From positions 558,001-622,000 of the forward strand of contig JAAKBF010000018.1 of assembly GCA_012656075.1 (NCBI GenBank): a stretch of DNA of 64,000 nucleotides, written 5' to 3'. This document shows positions 44,929-55,838 of this stretch, piece by piece (positions within the stretch are counted from its first letter, which is position 1; each line of letters starts with the position of its first letter). The stretch is from Phytophthora hibernalis (taxonomy: Eukaryota; Oomycota; Peronosporomycetes; Peronosporales; Peronosporaceae). A model generated the notes under the pieces. The model did not search any database, was not told the origin of the DNA, and saw nothing but the letters and a program-made list of their open reading frames with translations. The position numbers were made by a program, and so were the translations under genes.

Positions 44929-45990
44929 GAGTGGTCATACACGAGCTGTGTCGCTGTAAAAGTCGCGGATCACATTAAATCTGTCACCAGTGTGGCATTT
45001 CAATCATTGTCTCCACTCTTCAATCTAGCGCCAACTGTAGTGTTGTCGATATGTGGAAAACTACTTTCTAAATTGGACGAGATTGCGAATACTCAGGGAT
45101 AAAAAACCCGCGTGCTCTACGCTCGCAGTCAGCGTCGGTTTTGGCAGTCAGAAATGTGGCGAAATCAATTATCTGGAATGCCGGAGAGGAAATCGGTGCT
45201 GGGTTTGATTGTCGCGGACACCCTGTACTTCCGCCCTGAGATTTTCAAAGGTGAATTGGATTCGAGAAGATGCTGTGGTTGCGCTGTTCACGTGGTTTGC
45301 GTTCGCAGTATTCTTTTTCGCTTTGGAGTGGAACTTGTTCGCCAACAGGATGCGTACAGTGTATATGCGGCGCGAAAGAAGCTGGGCTGGAGCTATGAGG
45401 CGTGAGTCGTCAAAAGCGAACTACGCCCGCCCTGCCACTCAATGCGGTGAACAAATGAAGTGGCACGAGGGCCGGCAGCACGAATCTCGCCTCTTGGTGC
45501 GGGGCCAGCGACAAACACGCCAGGGGAAAATGCACGCGCTGCCGAAAAACGACCGATCGGGATATCGCAGAAATCGCACCAGGAAGACGAGAAACACTGG
45601 TTCAAACAGCATCGGCATGTTGACGGTCAGGTGGGTTAAACGCGGGTGCACGCCGTGCAGCTCCAGGCTGTCGTACTGAACGTTGTACATCAAATTGTTC
45701 AGCGGCGCAACCACGGCATTCTGAGCGATCGCTCCATCATTGACGTATTCAATGCACCATCGAAAACATCTGCGGAAGTACAGGGTGTCCACGACAATAA
45801 AAACGAGCGCCCACATCAAGAACGCCACAAGTCCTTGCACCGCTCGCCTAACAACCGACGGTGCACTCGATTCCAGCTTCTTTCGCACCGCATAAACCAG
45901 CAACGCATCCTGCTGTCCGCCCAAGCGGAAAGAAGAAAGGTAGTACACTTCATCTCGATTCAAAAGGAAGAGAAGACAGTGTGATATCAA
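44929..45990 (-). pseudogene. Rearranged partial copy of PIGZ with ankyrin 5' flank
   Basis: This continues the duplicated segment beyond the LINE. 44929-45030 matches the 5' flank of ankyrin copy 3 with a small deletion. 45405-45990 matches PIGZ exon 3 on the minus strand (GLVAFLMWALVFIVVDTLYF, HGVHPRLTHLTVNMPMLF). Between them, 45200-45405 carries PIGZ exon 3 pieces on the plus strand (VADTLYFRPEIF and VELVRQQDAYSVYAARKKLG), so part of the gene was inverted. There is no start, no exon 1 or 2 and no C-terminal end. Not functional. Confidence 0.75.
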
Positions 45991-46281
45991 TGCTGCTCAT
46001 CTTAACATCGAGTTAGTTGTGGTCATGGCCTGCTTTTTCAATAAGACCACAATGGTACATCATTGGTAATAGCTACCAGTTCTGAATGCCTTTCATCAGC
46101 ATCCACCACTTAAATTTGAGTCATTCTTACAGTACTTCCGACGTATTTGTACTTCACTCAGCGTTTTTGTTGTAGCGCATCGAACTAACCTGCACGGCAC
46201 AAGAATTTCAAATAAAAACAAAATATGTACAAGCAAAACAATATCCATGTGGCTGGCTACCACCACCTCCACAAGCCATCT

Positions 46282-48416
46282 CTAATGCTCTACACTCAAC
46301 CTTGTACGACTCCTCTTCGCGGTTGATCTTTTCCGTCTCGCCGCTTTTAAAGGAAAGCACCAACTGCACACTGGTGCACTGATGTTCGTTTTGACCCATG
46401 CACGGACGCTAGCAGGCGCATGCAAAATAGCGTCGCGGATAGCAGCTTGTGAAGCTTTGTCTTGAAAGCTCGTGTACGTCAGCAGCCACCATAAGCATTT
46501 TCGTTGGTCTTCGTCTCGCAAAAGCTCCTGAACAAGTTGAACGCGATCCGATTCGGAAAGCCACCAAGTCACCTCCACGTGTCTGTACTTCACAACCAGC
46601 ATTTTTGCTGTAGTCAAATCAAGCGCGGGTATCTGCTCTACCATCCACCTCAGTAACGAAACATGATAGTTTTTCGCCGCTATCTCGATCAAGCCTGGTG
46701 CATTGATATCGTACCCGTGAGTGGATAGCCACCGAGCAACGTTAAAATGTCCCTTTTCGATTGCTAACTCGAGCAGATCGGGTTCGATGATGTCGAATTG
46801 ATTCTGTTGAAACCATTGCAACAACTTTAAGTTACCTCGACGGACAGCGTCACGAATAGGATTCGTCGTGAGTAGTTGCAGTCCAAACTGGTTCAACCAA
46901 CTCAAGATATCCATGTTGGCTCTATAGATGGCAATTTCCGCCAAACACCGCAGACATCCACGTAGAAAAGCGGGTCTCTCCGCGAAAATTGACAGTAGCG
47001 TGTCTAATTCCCGGCTACCCCCTTGACCGTTTGGGCTATTCGACGCGGTATATGTTCCGTGCAAATGTTCAAAACGACAAAGAACCTCGACGTTTTGAGC
47101 GTTCGACATCGCATCACCAAAGAATCCTTCGTTCCTGTGCTCGAGTAGCCAAAGTACTACGTTGAGGTGGCCCTTGCTAGCAGCTTGGTCCATTGCATCA
47201 GCTGAACATCCTTCGCGTCGATTTAGGTGCAACCACTGAATTATCTCAAGATGGCCACTGTCTGCTGCTGAATCCATCACATGATGCGAAAACGTTTCCG
47301 AGTAGTGCGTGTGAAGAAACTGAAGAATATCGAAATGGCCGAACATTGCCGCATCACACGGCGCTTCGTCTGTACATCCTTCGTTGCGATGCTCGTGAAG
47401 CCATCTAACCACATCCAAGTGACCTTCTTCAGCAGCGACGTCCATGTCATGAACCGAGAAGACAGTTGGGAAATGTGCATCCAGCCATCGCAGACATTCC
47501 AAATGGCCATATCTAGCCGCAAACGTCGAGGCACTCCCCATTTGACGATAAAAGTCAGCATGCATATTCTCGTACAACCATTTCGCGATGTCGAGGTGCC
47601 CATTTTTGATGGTCAAACACAAAGATGAACACTCTAGCGACAGGTTTTCGTGCAGCCACTTGACTATCTCAAAATGACCGTTTTCAGCTGCTCCGTCTAT
47701 TGCGTCTGTTGTGCATCTCACCCTCTGGTTCTCGTACAGCCATTTCACCACCTCAAAGTGTCCGTTCTTAGCAGCATTATCCATCCCCAGCTCGAGCACA
47801 CGGAACCATCAGCAGTATGCAACCACTTCACGACATCGAAATGTCCATGAATTGCCGCTTCACCAATTGTCCGCTCTGGTTCCTTGTCTTCTGCAACACT
47901 AATCAACCACTTCACAGCCTCCAAATGGCCGTTTCCAGCTGCAAATGCAAGTACTCCGACCATATAGTAGCCATATTTCCACGCAGCTTCATAGTACCTA
48001 GGAGTAGCTTTTCCCATGCGCCTTCTTGCCATCGTGTCGATGCCACGTTCATGCAGCCACTTGACAACAGCAAGATGGCCGTGTTTGGCTGCGATTTCCA
48101 ATGCGTTGTCGAAATCTGCTGTCCATGGTCCACGACCACCTTGACGTTCGGTCATCCACTGAAACACATGAAGGTGCCCGCCTCGTGCTGCTGCTTGAAC
48201 CGCATCATTCCACACTGGTGCTGTCCGCTCTAGTAAGAACTCGAGGGTATGTTTGGATGCACCACCCTCACATGCAGCATTGAATGCTGTCTGGTCCCAT
48301 ACTTTCGCGAGAAATGCGTCGATATTGTGAGCCACATCCGGAAGCTGGTCACCTTTTGCTGCAATTGAGTGGTCATACACGAGCTGTGTCGCTGTATAAA
48401 ACGTGGTTTTCCGCAT
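46282..48416 (-). CDS. Ankyrin-repeat protein, copy 3
   Basis: About 712 codons; the most complete ankyrin gene in the window. It starts MRKTTFYTATQLVY, has about 14 ankyrin-type repeats with GH(L/F)-x-VVKWL cores (for example NGHFEVVKWLYENQRVRC, EGHLDVVRWLHEHRNEGC), and a C-terminal part with LLELAIEKGHFNVARWL, YHVSLLRWMVEQIPAL, LSESDRVQLVQELL and AAIRDAILHAPASVRAW. A single break at 47785-47788 (four C where copy 2 has five) splits it into 48416-47745 and 47799-46282; it is best explained as a sequence error. It lies 163 bp downstream of PIGZ on the same strand. Likely a cytosolic binding protein; partner unknown. Confidence 0.8.
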
Positions 48417-48578
48417 AGCGAAAAACGAAGAATGGTCAATAGCTTCTTGCTGTTAAAAGTCGCGGATCACATTACATCTGTCACCAGTGTAAGTAAGCCT
48501 CGTACACCAGTCATTTGTCATTGCATTTCAATCATTGTTTCCACTCTTCAATCTATGCGTCACAACTACGTCGTAGTT

Positions 48579-50426
48579 TCATAGTCGTATCATGTGTAGT
48601 TCCAGCGAAAACGGCTTGTCTAGTGCTAGATCCTCTGTCGAGAGATGGGGAAAGCAGCTTCCCACCTTCGAGCTCGAAACAGAGTACTCGGGTGGAATGT
48701 CCGCGAGCTCTACGCTCGCAGGCAGCACTAACAGGGCGGTCGTGACGTTTACAGTTTTCTCAGTCAGGAACTTGCGCAGGTCGCCGTTTGAGCCGGCGAG
48801 GTCCGTCACCTGAAATGCTGGAGAGGGCGTCATGCCAGTAAGAAGAAAGCGAGGAGGCATGTACGTCTTCGCAAAAACAAGTGGCACTGCTCCTATGAGG
48901 TCCAACGTGGCGCTGTCGAACCGACACATTGGCCAACGTGGTGTGGCCCAGCTCGCCGTATTGTCCTCTGAAGCCGTCCTGATAGTGGATAGCGACAAAA
49001 GCATCGGCACAACACCTCCTTGGTGCAACACACCGAAGAAGAGCGTCAATGCGAGGTTGAAGACCATCCATAGCAACACACCAAGCTTGTGAGTCGTCAA
49101 AAAGCGAACTACGCCCGCCCTGCCACTCAATGCGGTGAACAAATGAAGTGGCACGAGGGCCGGCAGCATGAATCTCGCCTCTTGGTGCGGGGCCAGCGAC
49201 AAACACGCCAGGGGAAAAATACACACGCGCTGCCGAAAAACGACCGATCGGGATATCGCAGAAATCGCACCAGGAAGACGAGAAACACTGGTCCAAACAG
49301 CATCGGCATGTTGACGGTCAGGTGGGTTAAACGCGGGTGCACGCCGTGCAGCTCCAGGTTGTCGTACTGAACGTTGTACATCAAATTGTTCAGCGGCGCA
49401 ACCACGGCATTCTGAGCGATCGTCTCCACCATTGACGAATTCGATGCACCATTGAAAACCTCCGGGCGGAAGTACAGGGTGTCCACGACAATAAAAACGA
49501 GCGCCCACATCAAGAACGCCACAAGTCCTTGCACCGAGATCGCAAGAACCCCAGCAAGACGCCTAACAACCGACGGTGCGCTTGATCCCAGCTTCTTTCG
49601 CGCCGCATAAACCAGCAACGCATCCTGCTGTCGCACGAGTTCCACTCCAAGCGGAAAGAAGAAGACTGGGAACGTGAACCGCGTGAAAAATCCCACCGCC
49701 AACAAACTCCCGAGAAGAAATGTCTGCATGTGCACCAGCTTGCCCAAAACACGTCGATGCTGAAGAAAAATACAACATCACAGTAGGTGAGCTCAATGTC
49801 AACATAGAAAAGTGAAAAGAAAACTTACCGGGTTCACAAGAAACAGCACTGCAAAGCACAGTGCCAGCACCAGCGTCTCGAAAGTGTTGGAAAATGGTCG
49901 ACACAAAAACACCAGCGTCGGCCACGAACTGGCGAACAAAAGCAGTACCTTCTCTTGTTTCTCCTTTTTGATCTCCACTTTTTGGTCCCGACTCAATTTA
50001 CCCACAACCCTATACAGCACCACGTCGATAATAAACGACAGTAGACACAGTAGCAGTCTCGGCGTCACCAGCATGAGCCAGCCCGTGAGTTGCACACCCA
50101 ACCCTCCAAGATCTTGTACGGCAGCCCCGCCACCAACGCCCTAGAAGGAAAAATCACCCAATCCATTAAAAAATAACAGTAGTCAAATAAGAAAAATCCT
50201 ATTGTAAAAATCCCACGTACGGGAACAAAATAGAGCGGTTAGGAGTGGGTGGCTGGAACTCCCAGGGCACGAACAGTTCCCTCCAAATGGCGCTGTCTTT
50301 CGGCACAAAGTGCGTAGCCATGACCTCCTGGCTCTGGAAGAACTCGTCCGGGTGCACCATCCCCAGCAGCAGCACACTCCCAACCCGCAGCACCGCCAGC
50401 AACGTATACATCCTCCAAGCTCGCAT
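48579..50426 (-). CDS. PIGZ: GPI mannosyltransferase 4 (PIG-Z/SMP3-like, GT22)
   Basis: About 567 codons in three exons: 50426-50217, 50140-49829 and 49759-48579. Intron 2 (49828-49760) has GTAAGT and TTCAG ends; intron 1 (50216-50141) has GTGGGA and TTCTAG. The family adds a fourth mannose to GPI anchors in the ER membrane. Hallmarks in order: MVHPDEFFQSQEVMA and WEFQPPTPNRSILFP (lumenal catalytic loop, Asp-Glu after HP), TLVFLCRPFSNTFETL, GFFTRFTFPVFFFPLGVELV, HGVHPRLTHLTVNMPML, PHQEARFMLPALVPLHL, GVLHQGGVVPML and KTYMPPRFLL. About eight hydrophobic helices. One base is missing near 49211-49219 (runs GGGG and AAAAA). Divergent from the coiled-coil gene, 183 bp apart. The SMP3 name is an alternative. 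Confidence 0.88.
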
Positions 50427-50609
50427 CTTGACTTAATAAATAAAAGCTTATTGTCACTATTCGTTTCCATAGGTTTTGATGTGCCCTTATTGCTATTATT
50501 CGTTTGGCTAGGTTTCTGTTCAGATATTTCGCGGCTTTTTCCCGCCGAAAAGCCCTCCGTTTGAAAATCGCGGTCTCAGTTCTGGGACGCGGCACTTTTC
50601 GATTGGACC

Positions 50610-51621
50610 ATGACCGACGCGTACTACCGCCAGGCGCTGGCGCAGATGCAGGACGAGTACTCGCGCGCGGTGAAGGCGCTGGAGAAGCAGGTGGCGGCGC
50701 TGTCCCAGCACAACGAGCTGCTGGTCGCGCACAACAAGCAGCAGCAGAGCAGGGAGCAGGCGCTGACGCTCGAGGTGGCGAAGCTCCAGGGCCTTCTACA
50801 GCAGGAACGGGACTACTGGACGCGCTACGACCGCGCGTCGAAGGAGGACAGAGACAGGCTCACGACGCAGCTCGCGCAGGCCAAGGCGGAGACGATGAAG
50901 CAGCGCGAGACGAGCGACACGCTGCGTGGGGACATGCGGGCGTTGCAGAAGAGGGTGGAGACGGCTGTGGCTACTAGTACCAGCTTCGAGAAGAGACTTC
51001 TGGTGCTGGTGCAGAGAAGCACAAGAGTGTGCAGGACGTACAGGATCAACTGGACCATTACAAGAGGAAGTTACATGGCAAGAGAGCGCAGAACAAGTAC
51101 CTGACGGAAGCTCTTGTGCAGCTGCAGGAGCGGAGTGACAGTTCGAGCTCAAGGAGAAGCCTGTGGAGAGGAGTAGCAGGAGGGAGTTGACGCTGCCGGA
51201 GGAGATTAAGAGCGTTGCAGCGACTGCGACCAGGACGTACAAGAGCAAGAGATTGGGCGCGTCGTGTTGGGACGTCGCCCACGTCGTCGTCACCCGAGAT
51301 TTCCCGCGGTCAGCGAGACCGGCTCCGTATCGACGACCGCCGTCGGTTGCGACGACGACGCCGACGACGTCGGATGGAAACAGCTTTAATAGTAACGGAA
51401 GCAGCAGTGGCAGTATCCGTAGTCTGAGGAGTATGCGGAACGTGACTGGACGCCGGATAACTAGCAGGGAAAGCAGTGACAGCGACCACATTGATGTGAG
51501 CCCCAGAACAAGTGCAGGCCGCGTTCGAGCTGCTGGTAACCCCACTGGACGACTGGAACGCGAGCTGAGCGGTCTGCGGAAAAAGCTGGACTCCTGTATG
51601 GATGCTGCCGCGAGGTGGTAG
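50610..51621 (+). CDS. Coiled-coil protein (frameshifted)
   Basis: About 337 codons. Residues 10-135 are a long coiled coil (YSRAVKALEKQVAALSQHNE, EQALTLEVAKLQGLLQQERD, RLTTQLAQAKAETMKQRE). After a break near 51003 the coil continues in another frame (KSVQDVQDQLDHYKRKLHGK, NKYLTEALVQLQERS). A second break near 51150 leads to the open stretch 51163-51621, which is Ser/Arg-rich and low in complexity and ends in a short helix (RLERELSGLRKKLDSCMDAA). No catalytic domain. It may be a cytoskeletal or centrosomal component, but I recognise no family. The last codons are repeated downstream in the tandem duplication that carries the hairpin array. Divergent from PIGZ. Confidence 0.6.
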
Positions 51622-52055
51622 ATCACGTTGGCGATTGGTTGATGGAGTTAAGAGGCACTCATTTCTGCCTCTTATCGTCCATGGTCTGTAAGCTGTCCAT
51701 GTGGGACTCATTTCTCCCACATCGTAGCTGAAGTCACAATCAGCCGGTCTTCCGAGCCACGTGATAGCAAGCAGGGGTGTTGGTGACGAGGTTCAAGACA
51801 AGAGTTTCAGTTTCAAGGACATCGACTCCTGTATGGCAGATGCTGTCGCAAGGTGGTAGATGATCACGGTTGGCGATTGGTTGATGGAGGAGTTAAGAGG
51901 CACTCATTTCTGCCTCTTTCCGTCCAAGGTCTGTAAGCTGTCGATGCGGGACTCATTTCTCCCACATCGCAGCCGAGGCCACAATCAGCCGGTCTTCCGA
52001 GCCACGTGATAGCAAGCAGGCGTGTTGATGACAAGGATCAAGACAAGAGCTTCGA
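51587..52055 (+). repeat. Direct tandem duplication, about 235 bp, overlapping the gene end
   Basis: Unit 1 (about 51587-51815) and unit 2 (about 51825-52055) are about 85-90 percent alike by eye. Each begins with the last codons and stop of the coiled-coil gene (gactcctgtatgg..., then gaggtggtag or aaggtggtag) and contains two hairpins and a shared tail with ggtcttccgagccacgtgat. Confidence 0.85.
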
Positions 52056-52372
52056 GTGCATCGCAGTCGGTTGAAGCAGCACGGAGAATCAGTGGTGACA
52101 ACGGAGAAAGGAGGCCCATTACCCTCCATTCTCTCACATTTGGCGAGGCAGAGACTCATTTCTCTCTGCCTGCGCTACTCTGTGGCAAATCGTTCGGTGA
52201 AAGCTTCTGGGCGTGGGGTGCCGAGGCTTAGTGGGACTTACTCGAAAGCACGCCAGCAAACTCAATGGATCGGGGCTCATTACCCTCGTTGACGCTGTAG
52301 ATCCTGGTGTGCTTCGTGTGGGCTGCAGACGCTGTGTGCTTTGAAATGGTCGATGGGGACTCATTACTCCCT
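51649..52372 (+). repeat. Array of eight hairpins with a conserved octanucleotide loop
   Basis: Eight inverted repeats with different stems all present the loop ctcatt(t/a)c or, once, cccattac. Stem arms and loops: 51649-51674 (taagaggca), 51699-51722 (atgtggga), 51895-51918 (aagaggca), 51942-51969 (cgatgcggga, one mismatch), 52104-52133 (ggagg, extended after one mismatch), 52146-52171 (aggcagaga), 52271-52288 (cgggg) and 52355-52372 (gggga). The stems differ in sequence but stay complementary, while the loop does not change. Hairpins 1-4 lie in the two units of the tandem duplication; 5-8 are outside it. Function unknown. Confidence 0.8.
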
Positions 52373-52860
52373 GTTGGCCACTTTGATGGTTCACTCACTT
52401 GCTTTTCTACTTTGCTTCGGTGCTTACGTTCTATGCTTTCCTCGTGTGATGAGCCTGGATGTAGCTCAATTTGCCGCCGACTGGATTGGATTCTATCGTG
52501 CCATGCTGCCTGACAACAACAAACTCGACTCTTCATGACCGAGACTCCAATGAGCAAGCGACCAAGAGAACAAGGGACCTAGTTTGCCAGACCAGCGTGG
52601 TGACAAGATTTCATTTTACGCGATGAGTATGTGTAGATACCGGTATCGTATCGCGAAGACAAACGTAGGGGTATTTATTAACCAGCAATGGGATAAAGCG
52701 TTTCTCTCCAGCTTGGTCTTTGTGTGCGTATCTGTAAAGTTGTCTCAACTTCAACACAAACATGACAGCAACAATCAAGTACAGCAACGCGCTGTCACAT
52801 TCATTTTATCATACGAGTGTGACCAGTAGATGCAGGCGTCAGTCTATCGTTCCTAACGTG
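52373..52860. other. Intergenic region after the hairpin array
   Basis: No gene recognised. It holds the 3' flank of the MALSU1 gene on the minus strand and an accggtatcg motif near 52640. No further hairpin with the conserved loop was found. Confidence 0.4.
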
Positions 52861-53797
52861 TTACTTCCACTCGACGCCGGACCCTTGTCCGTCCTCATCG
52901 CCGTGCGGGTGGTCCTCGTCCTCGAGATACTCCATGAGCTCACTCGTTCCGAACTTGTCCATGTACTCGTCCTCGTTCATCTCTCCGTAGACGCTGTGCT
53001 TGTCGTCCACCATCTTCTCCCAATGGTCCTCCAGTGCCAAAATGCGGCGAGTGTCCGCGCGCATGAGGTGCACCACAATGTTGTTGCAGTCTGCGATCAT
53101 CCAGTCGTCGCAGTCGCGGCCTTCCACCGAGTAGTCAAAGTCGTCCACAATCTGCCGCACCTTCAACGACTTGATCAACAGGTCGGCCATGCGTCGCATA
53201 TGAGCCTGCGATCTGCCAGTGGCAAACACCATAAAGTCGGCCAGACTACTCTTGCCCGCCAGGTCCACCGTGTACACGTCGATGGCCTTTTCCTTGTCCA
53301 GAGCCTCCTTGACCTCTTCAATGGTAAAATAGGTCTGTGGAATGGCCGGGATGAGGTCCGCGTGGCGGTTTCCAGCATCGGGAGCCTCCCACCCACTTGG
53401 TTCTCTGATTCCTGCGTGGCTCCCATTGCTTCTCCTCAGGAAAGTTGCGAGGCGCTTCAAGGTCGCAGTAGAGCGTCACGAGTTCGTCGTAGGATTTAGC
53501 AGCGTCCAGTGCCGTCCAATAGTCTCCACCACTGATCACGTGGCCCTCAATTTCCAGCTCTGCGCTGTATTTCTTCACCTTGGAGGCGTCGAATACCACA
53601 CCCAGGTATTCCGTCTCGGTGGCAGATATACCGGTATCGTCGTCATTGGGCGACTGCGAGAAGAAGCGCACGGAACTCGGAACGGAGCGCAGGGTGAAGG
53701 TCACGGGCTTAGTGTGCTGTAGACGGGAGGAAGACACGAAGCGAGGGGCCGACGTGGACGCCACACGCAGCGCACGACGGAGCAATTGAGACCGCAT
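52861..53797 (-). CDS. MALSU1: Mitochondrial ribosomal silencing factor (RsfS/MALSU1-like)
   Basis: About 312 codons. The start at 53797 (MRSQLLRRALRVASTSAPRF) opens an Arg/Ser-rich, acid-free mitochondrial targeting sequence. The C-terminal RsfS/Iojap domain (from about residue 150) has YFTIEEVKEALDKEKAIDVY, DLAGKSSLADFMVFATGRS, MADLLIKSL, DDWMIADCNNIVVHLMRAD and TRRILALEDHW, the usual order in this family, which binds the large ribosomal subunit and blocks joining with the small one. A middle segment (VKKYSAELEIEGHVISGGDY, about residues 70-110) is an additional N-terminal region. One break near 53385-53400 (run of G in aagtgggtggg on the coding strand) joins 53845-53318 to 53460-52861. The acidic tail (EDEDHPHGDEDGQGSG) is unusual for the family. 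Confidence 0.85.
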
Positions 53798-54010
53798 GAT
53801 TGAGACCTGGAATTGTTGTTTGGTGAGGAGGCAAGCGATAATCACTTGGAGAATGTATGGAGGGGTTCGTACTTAGCTGAAATAGGTTGTCATGTGTAAG
53901 TTTTGATTTGCTTCATGTGTAAGTTTTGATTTTGTTTGTTTTTGTGTAAGCTGTAACTACGGGGATGGAATATCTATCTACATGGATGGTACTCGGTATT
54001 TACTTCGGGT
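53798..54010. other. Short intergenic region with a 2x repeat
   Basis: A 24-bp phrase starting catgtgtaagttttgattt occurs twice in tandem at about 53890-53935, otherwise nothing recognised. Confidence 0.5.
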
Positions 54011-55838
54011 CTAACCGGTGATTCCGCAACGTGTGTCATTGTCACTCTTGGTCGTTGGAGTTGGGGTGCTGGAAGGGGTCTCCTGAGCTTTTGTCTGTGC
54101 ATCGACGTAGTAGTCCGAGCTCATGTACTGTTCGGCAGTGGTGTTGGGGGCCACGTAGTCACGCTTGATCTCTTCGATGACATCGTCTTCGGCGAACTCG
54201 ACGGCGTCAGGTTTAAACGCGTCCGTGGTGCAGGCCACGACGACTTCGCCGGACTCTATCTGGTCAACTTTCTTGCCGCAGGTGGGGCGGCTCGACGCCA
54301 AGTGAAAGTTCTGCACAAAGTCGTCCGAAAAATCCTCGATGCCGTGGGCTTTGCTGTACGCCTCGCACTCGGCATAGTGCATCTGCTGCACAACGAGGTC
54401 CATGTCTCCGTCGAAGCGGTCGTAAAGACCTTCGTACGTGGTTTGGGTCCACTGCCAGTAGTCCCCAGAATTGGCATCCGACGGAGGTGCGTACGTTGAT
54501 CCATCGGTGGAGTCGTCCACGACGTAGATGCCAGAGTGCTCGGGGATTGCAGTCTCGTTGTATCCGTAGCCAACATCGTCTGGTGAAGCGACGAAAGCGT
54601 CACTCGAGTACGAACCACGGAAGGAGCTGCTTCCACTGTAAGCAGGGGCCGCTGTATCGGAGGTTGACGTTGGAGATACCGCTGTGTCTGGAGATGTCGT
54701 CGAAGGAATGGCGGTGAAAGCTGCACAGATCTCTGTGTTGCTCAGTAACTGCTGCGTCATGATGTCTGGCAGATCGTAGGAGTACGAGTAGTCTCCAAGC
54801 TCGGCCACGTCGCCGTAGTTCCACATCTCGCTGCCAACGTGGCTGAAATACTTGCCGAGCGTCGGATGGTCTGCAATGTCAATCGTCTGTCCATTGACGA
54901 CCACGTTCTGCACAATTTTCGCGTTCGGGCCGATTCCCGACACGCCATCACACGAGTCCGTGGACTTGGTGAACGCCTTGGATGCGGTCAGCAACTGCTC
55001 TTCGGTGAGAGGCACGCCGAAATTGCACAGGTGATACACATGCAGGTACATATCGATGGCAGAGTGCCACGAGTAGAAGAAAATGTCGCGCGGAGAAGCA
55101 AAGGTGGCCATGGTGCCTCCGACAGCGTTGTGTACTTCATTGTGCACTCCGAACTGGATACCCGTCAAGAAGGTCGCGTAGTTGGCGGAGCTGGTCACAA
55201 TGCTTAAGAACGAGCCAAACCCAGCACCTGACGGCACGGCCTTCGTGGTCATGTCACTGCGGACACTATAGCCGCAGACATTATTGTCATCGCACTCGTC
55301 GTTCAGAGGAAAGCCGGTGACTGGGTAGCCGGAGGCTGTCTTCCCATTCTGCGTCAATGACACTTGCTGGTTCTGAGCCCTGTTCCCTCCGATCTCCTGC
55401 AAGATGTCGGAGCACTCGTAAGTTGGAACACTTACCCGCAGCCTGGCGGACGTACGCAGTATGCACGTCGTAGTACGGTATCGTGATGCAAGCGAACTTG
55501 AGTCTTGGTCACGCAGATAACTCTCCAGCGCGATCAAAAGACGGCGGTGCCACGAAGAACCCACACGAGCGGTGAGCTTGAGATTCACCGTTTGGCTCGA
55601 CATGGATGGCGGCAAACTGCTCAATCGCTCCGCTCTTGATAGCGGTGTCCACTGCTTCAAGGTAGAGACTCTTCTCACTGCTGCTCAAGCTCGACCAAGA
55701 CTTTCGAACGCGTTGACCTTGGCCACACGCTTCATTGCCACCAGCTTGTGTCTGAGCTTCGCTCGTGGGAAGCGAGTTGCTCACAAGCGTTGCAGCCAGC
55801 AGCAGTGTGAAGGATCGGATAATGGAGCTGATGCGCAT
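54011..55838 (-). CDS. Secreted tyrosinase-like copper oxidase, all six His present
   Basis: About 609 codons. The start at 55838 opens MRISSIIRSFTLLLAATLVS, a signal peptide. Tyrosinases oxidise phenols through two copper ions, each held by three His. CuA: His in AAIHVEP, then HRSCGFF followed (after a break near 55540) by SWHRRLLIALE, giving H-x8-H. CuB: GVHNEVHNAVGG (H-x3-H), then FFYSWHSAIDMYLHVYH. All six expected His are present. YYDVHTAYV in another frame (about 55440-55500) shows a second pair of indels. The C-terminal part has a Ser/Thr/Pro-rich linker, a conserved YWQWTQTTYEGLYDRFDGD block, a CGKK motif and a short TPTPTT tail. No TM segment at the end. A likely role in wall or melanin cross-linking is inference. 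Confidence 0.85.

Noticed and set aside
52762..53499. Plus-strand 245-codon ORF
   Set aside because: Antisense to the MALSU1/RsfS domain, which has conserved motifs in order.
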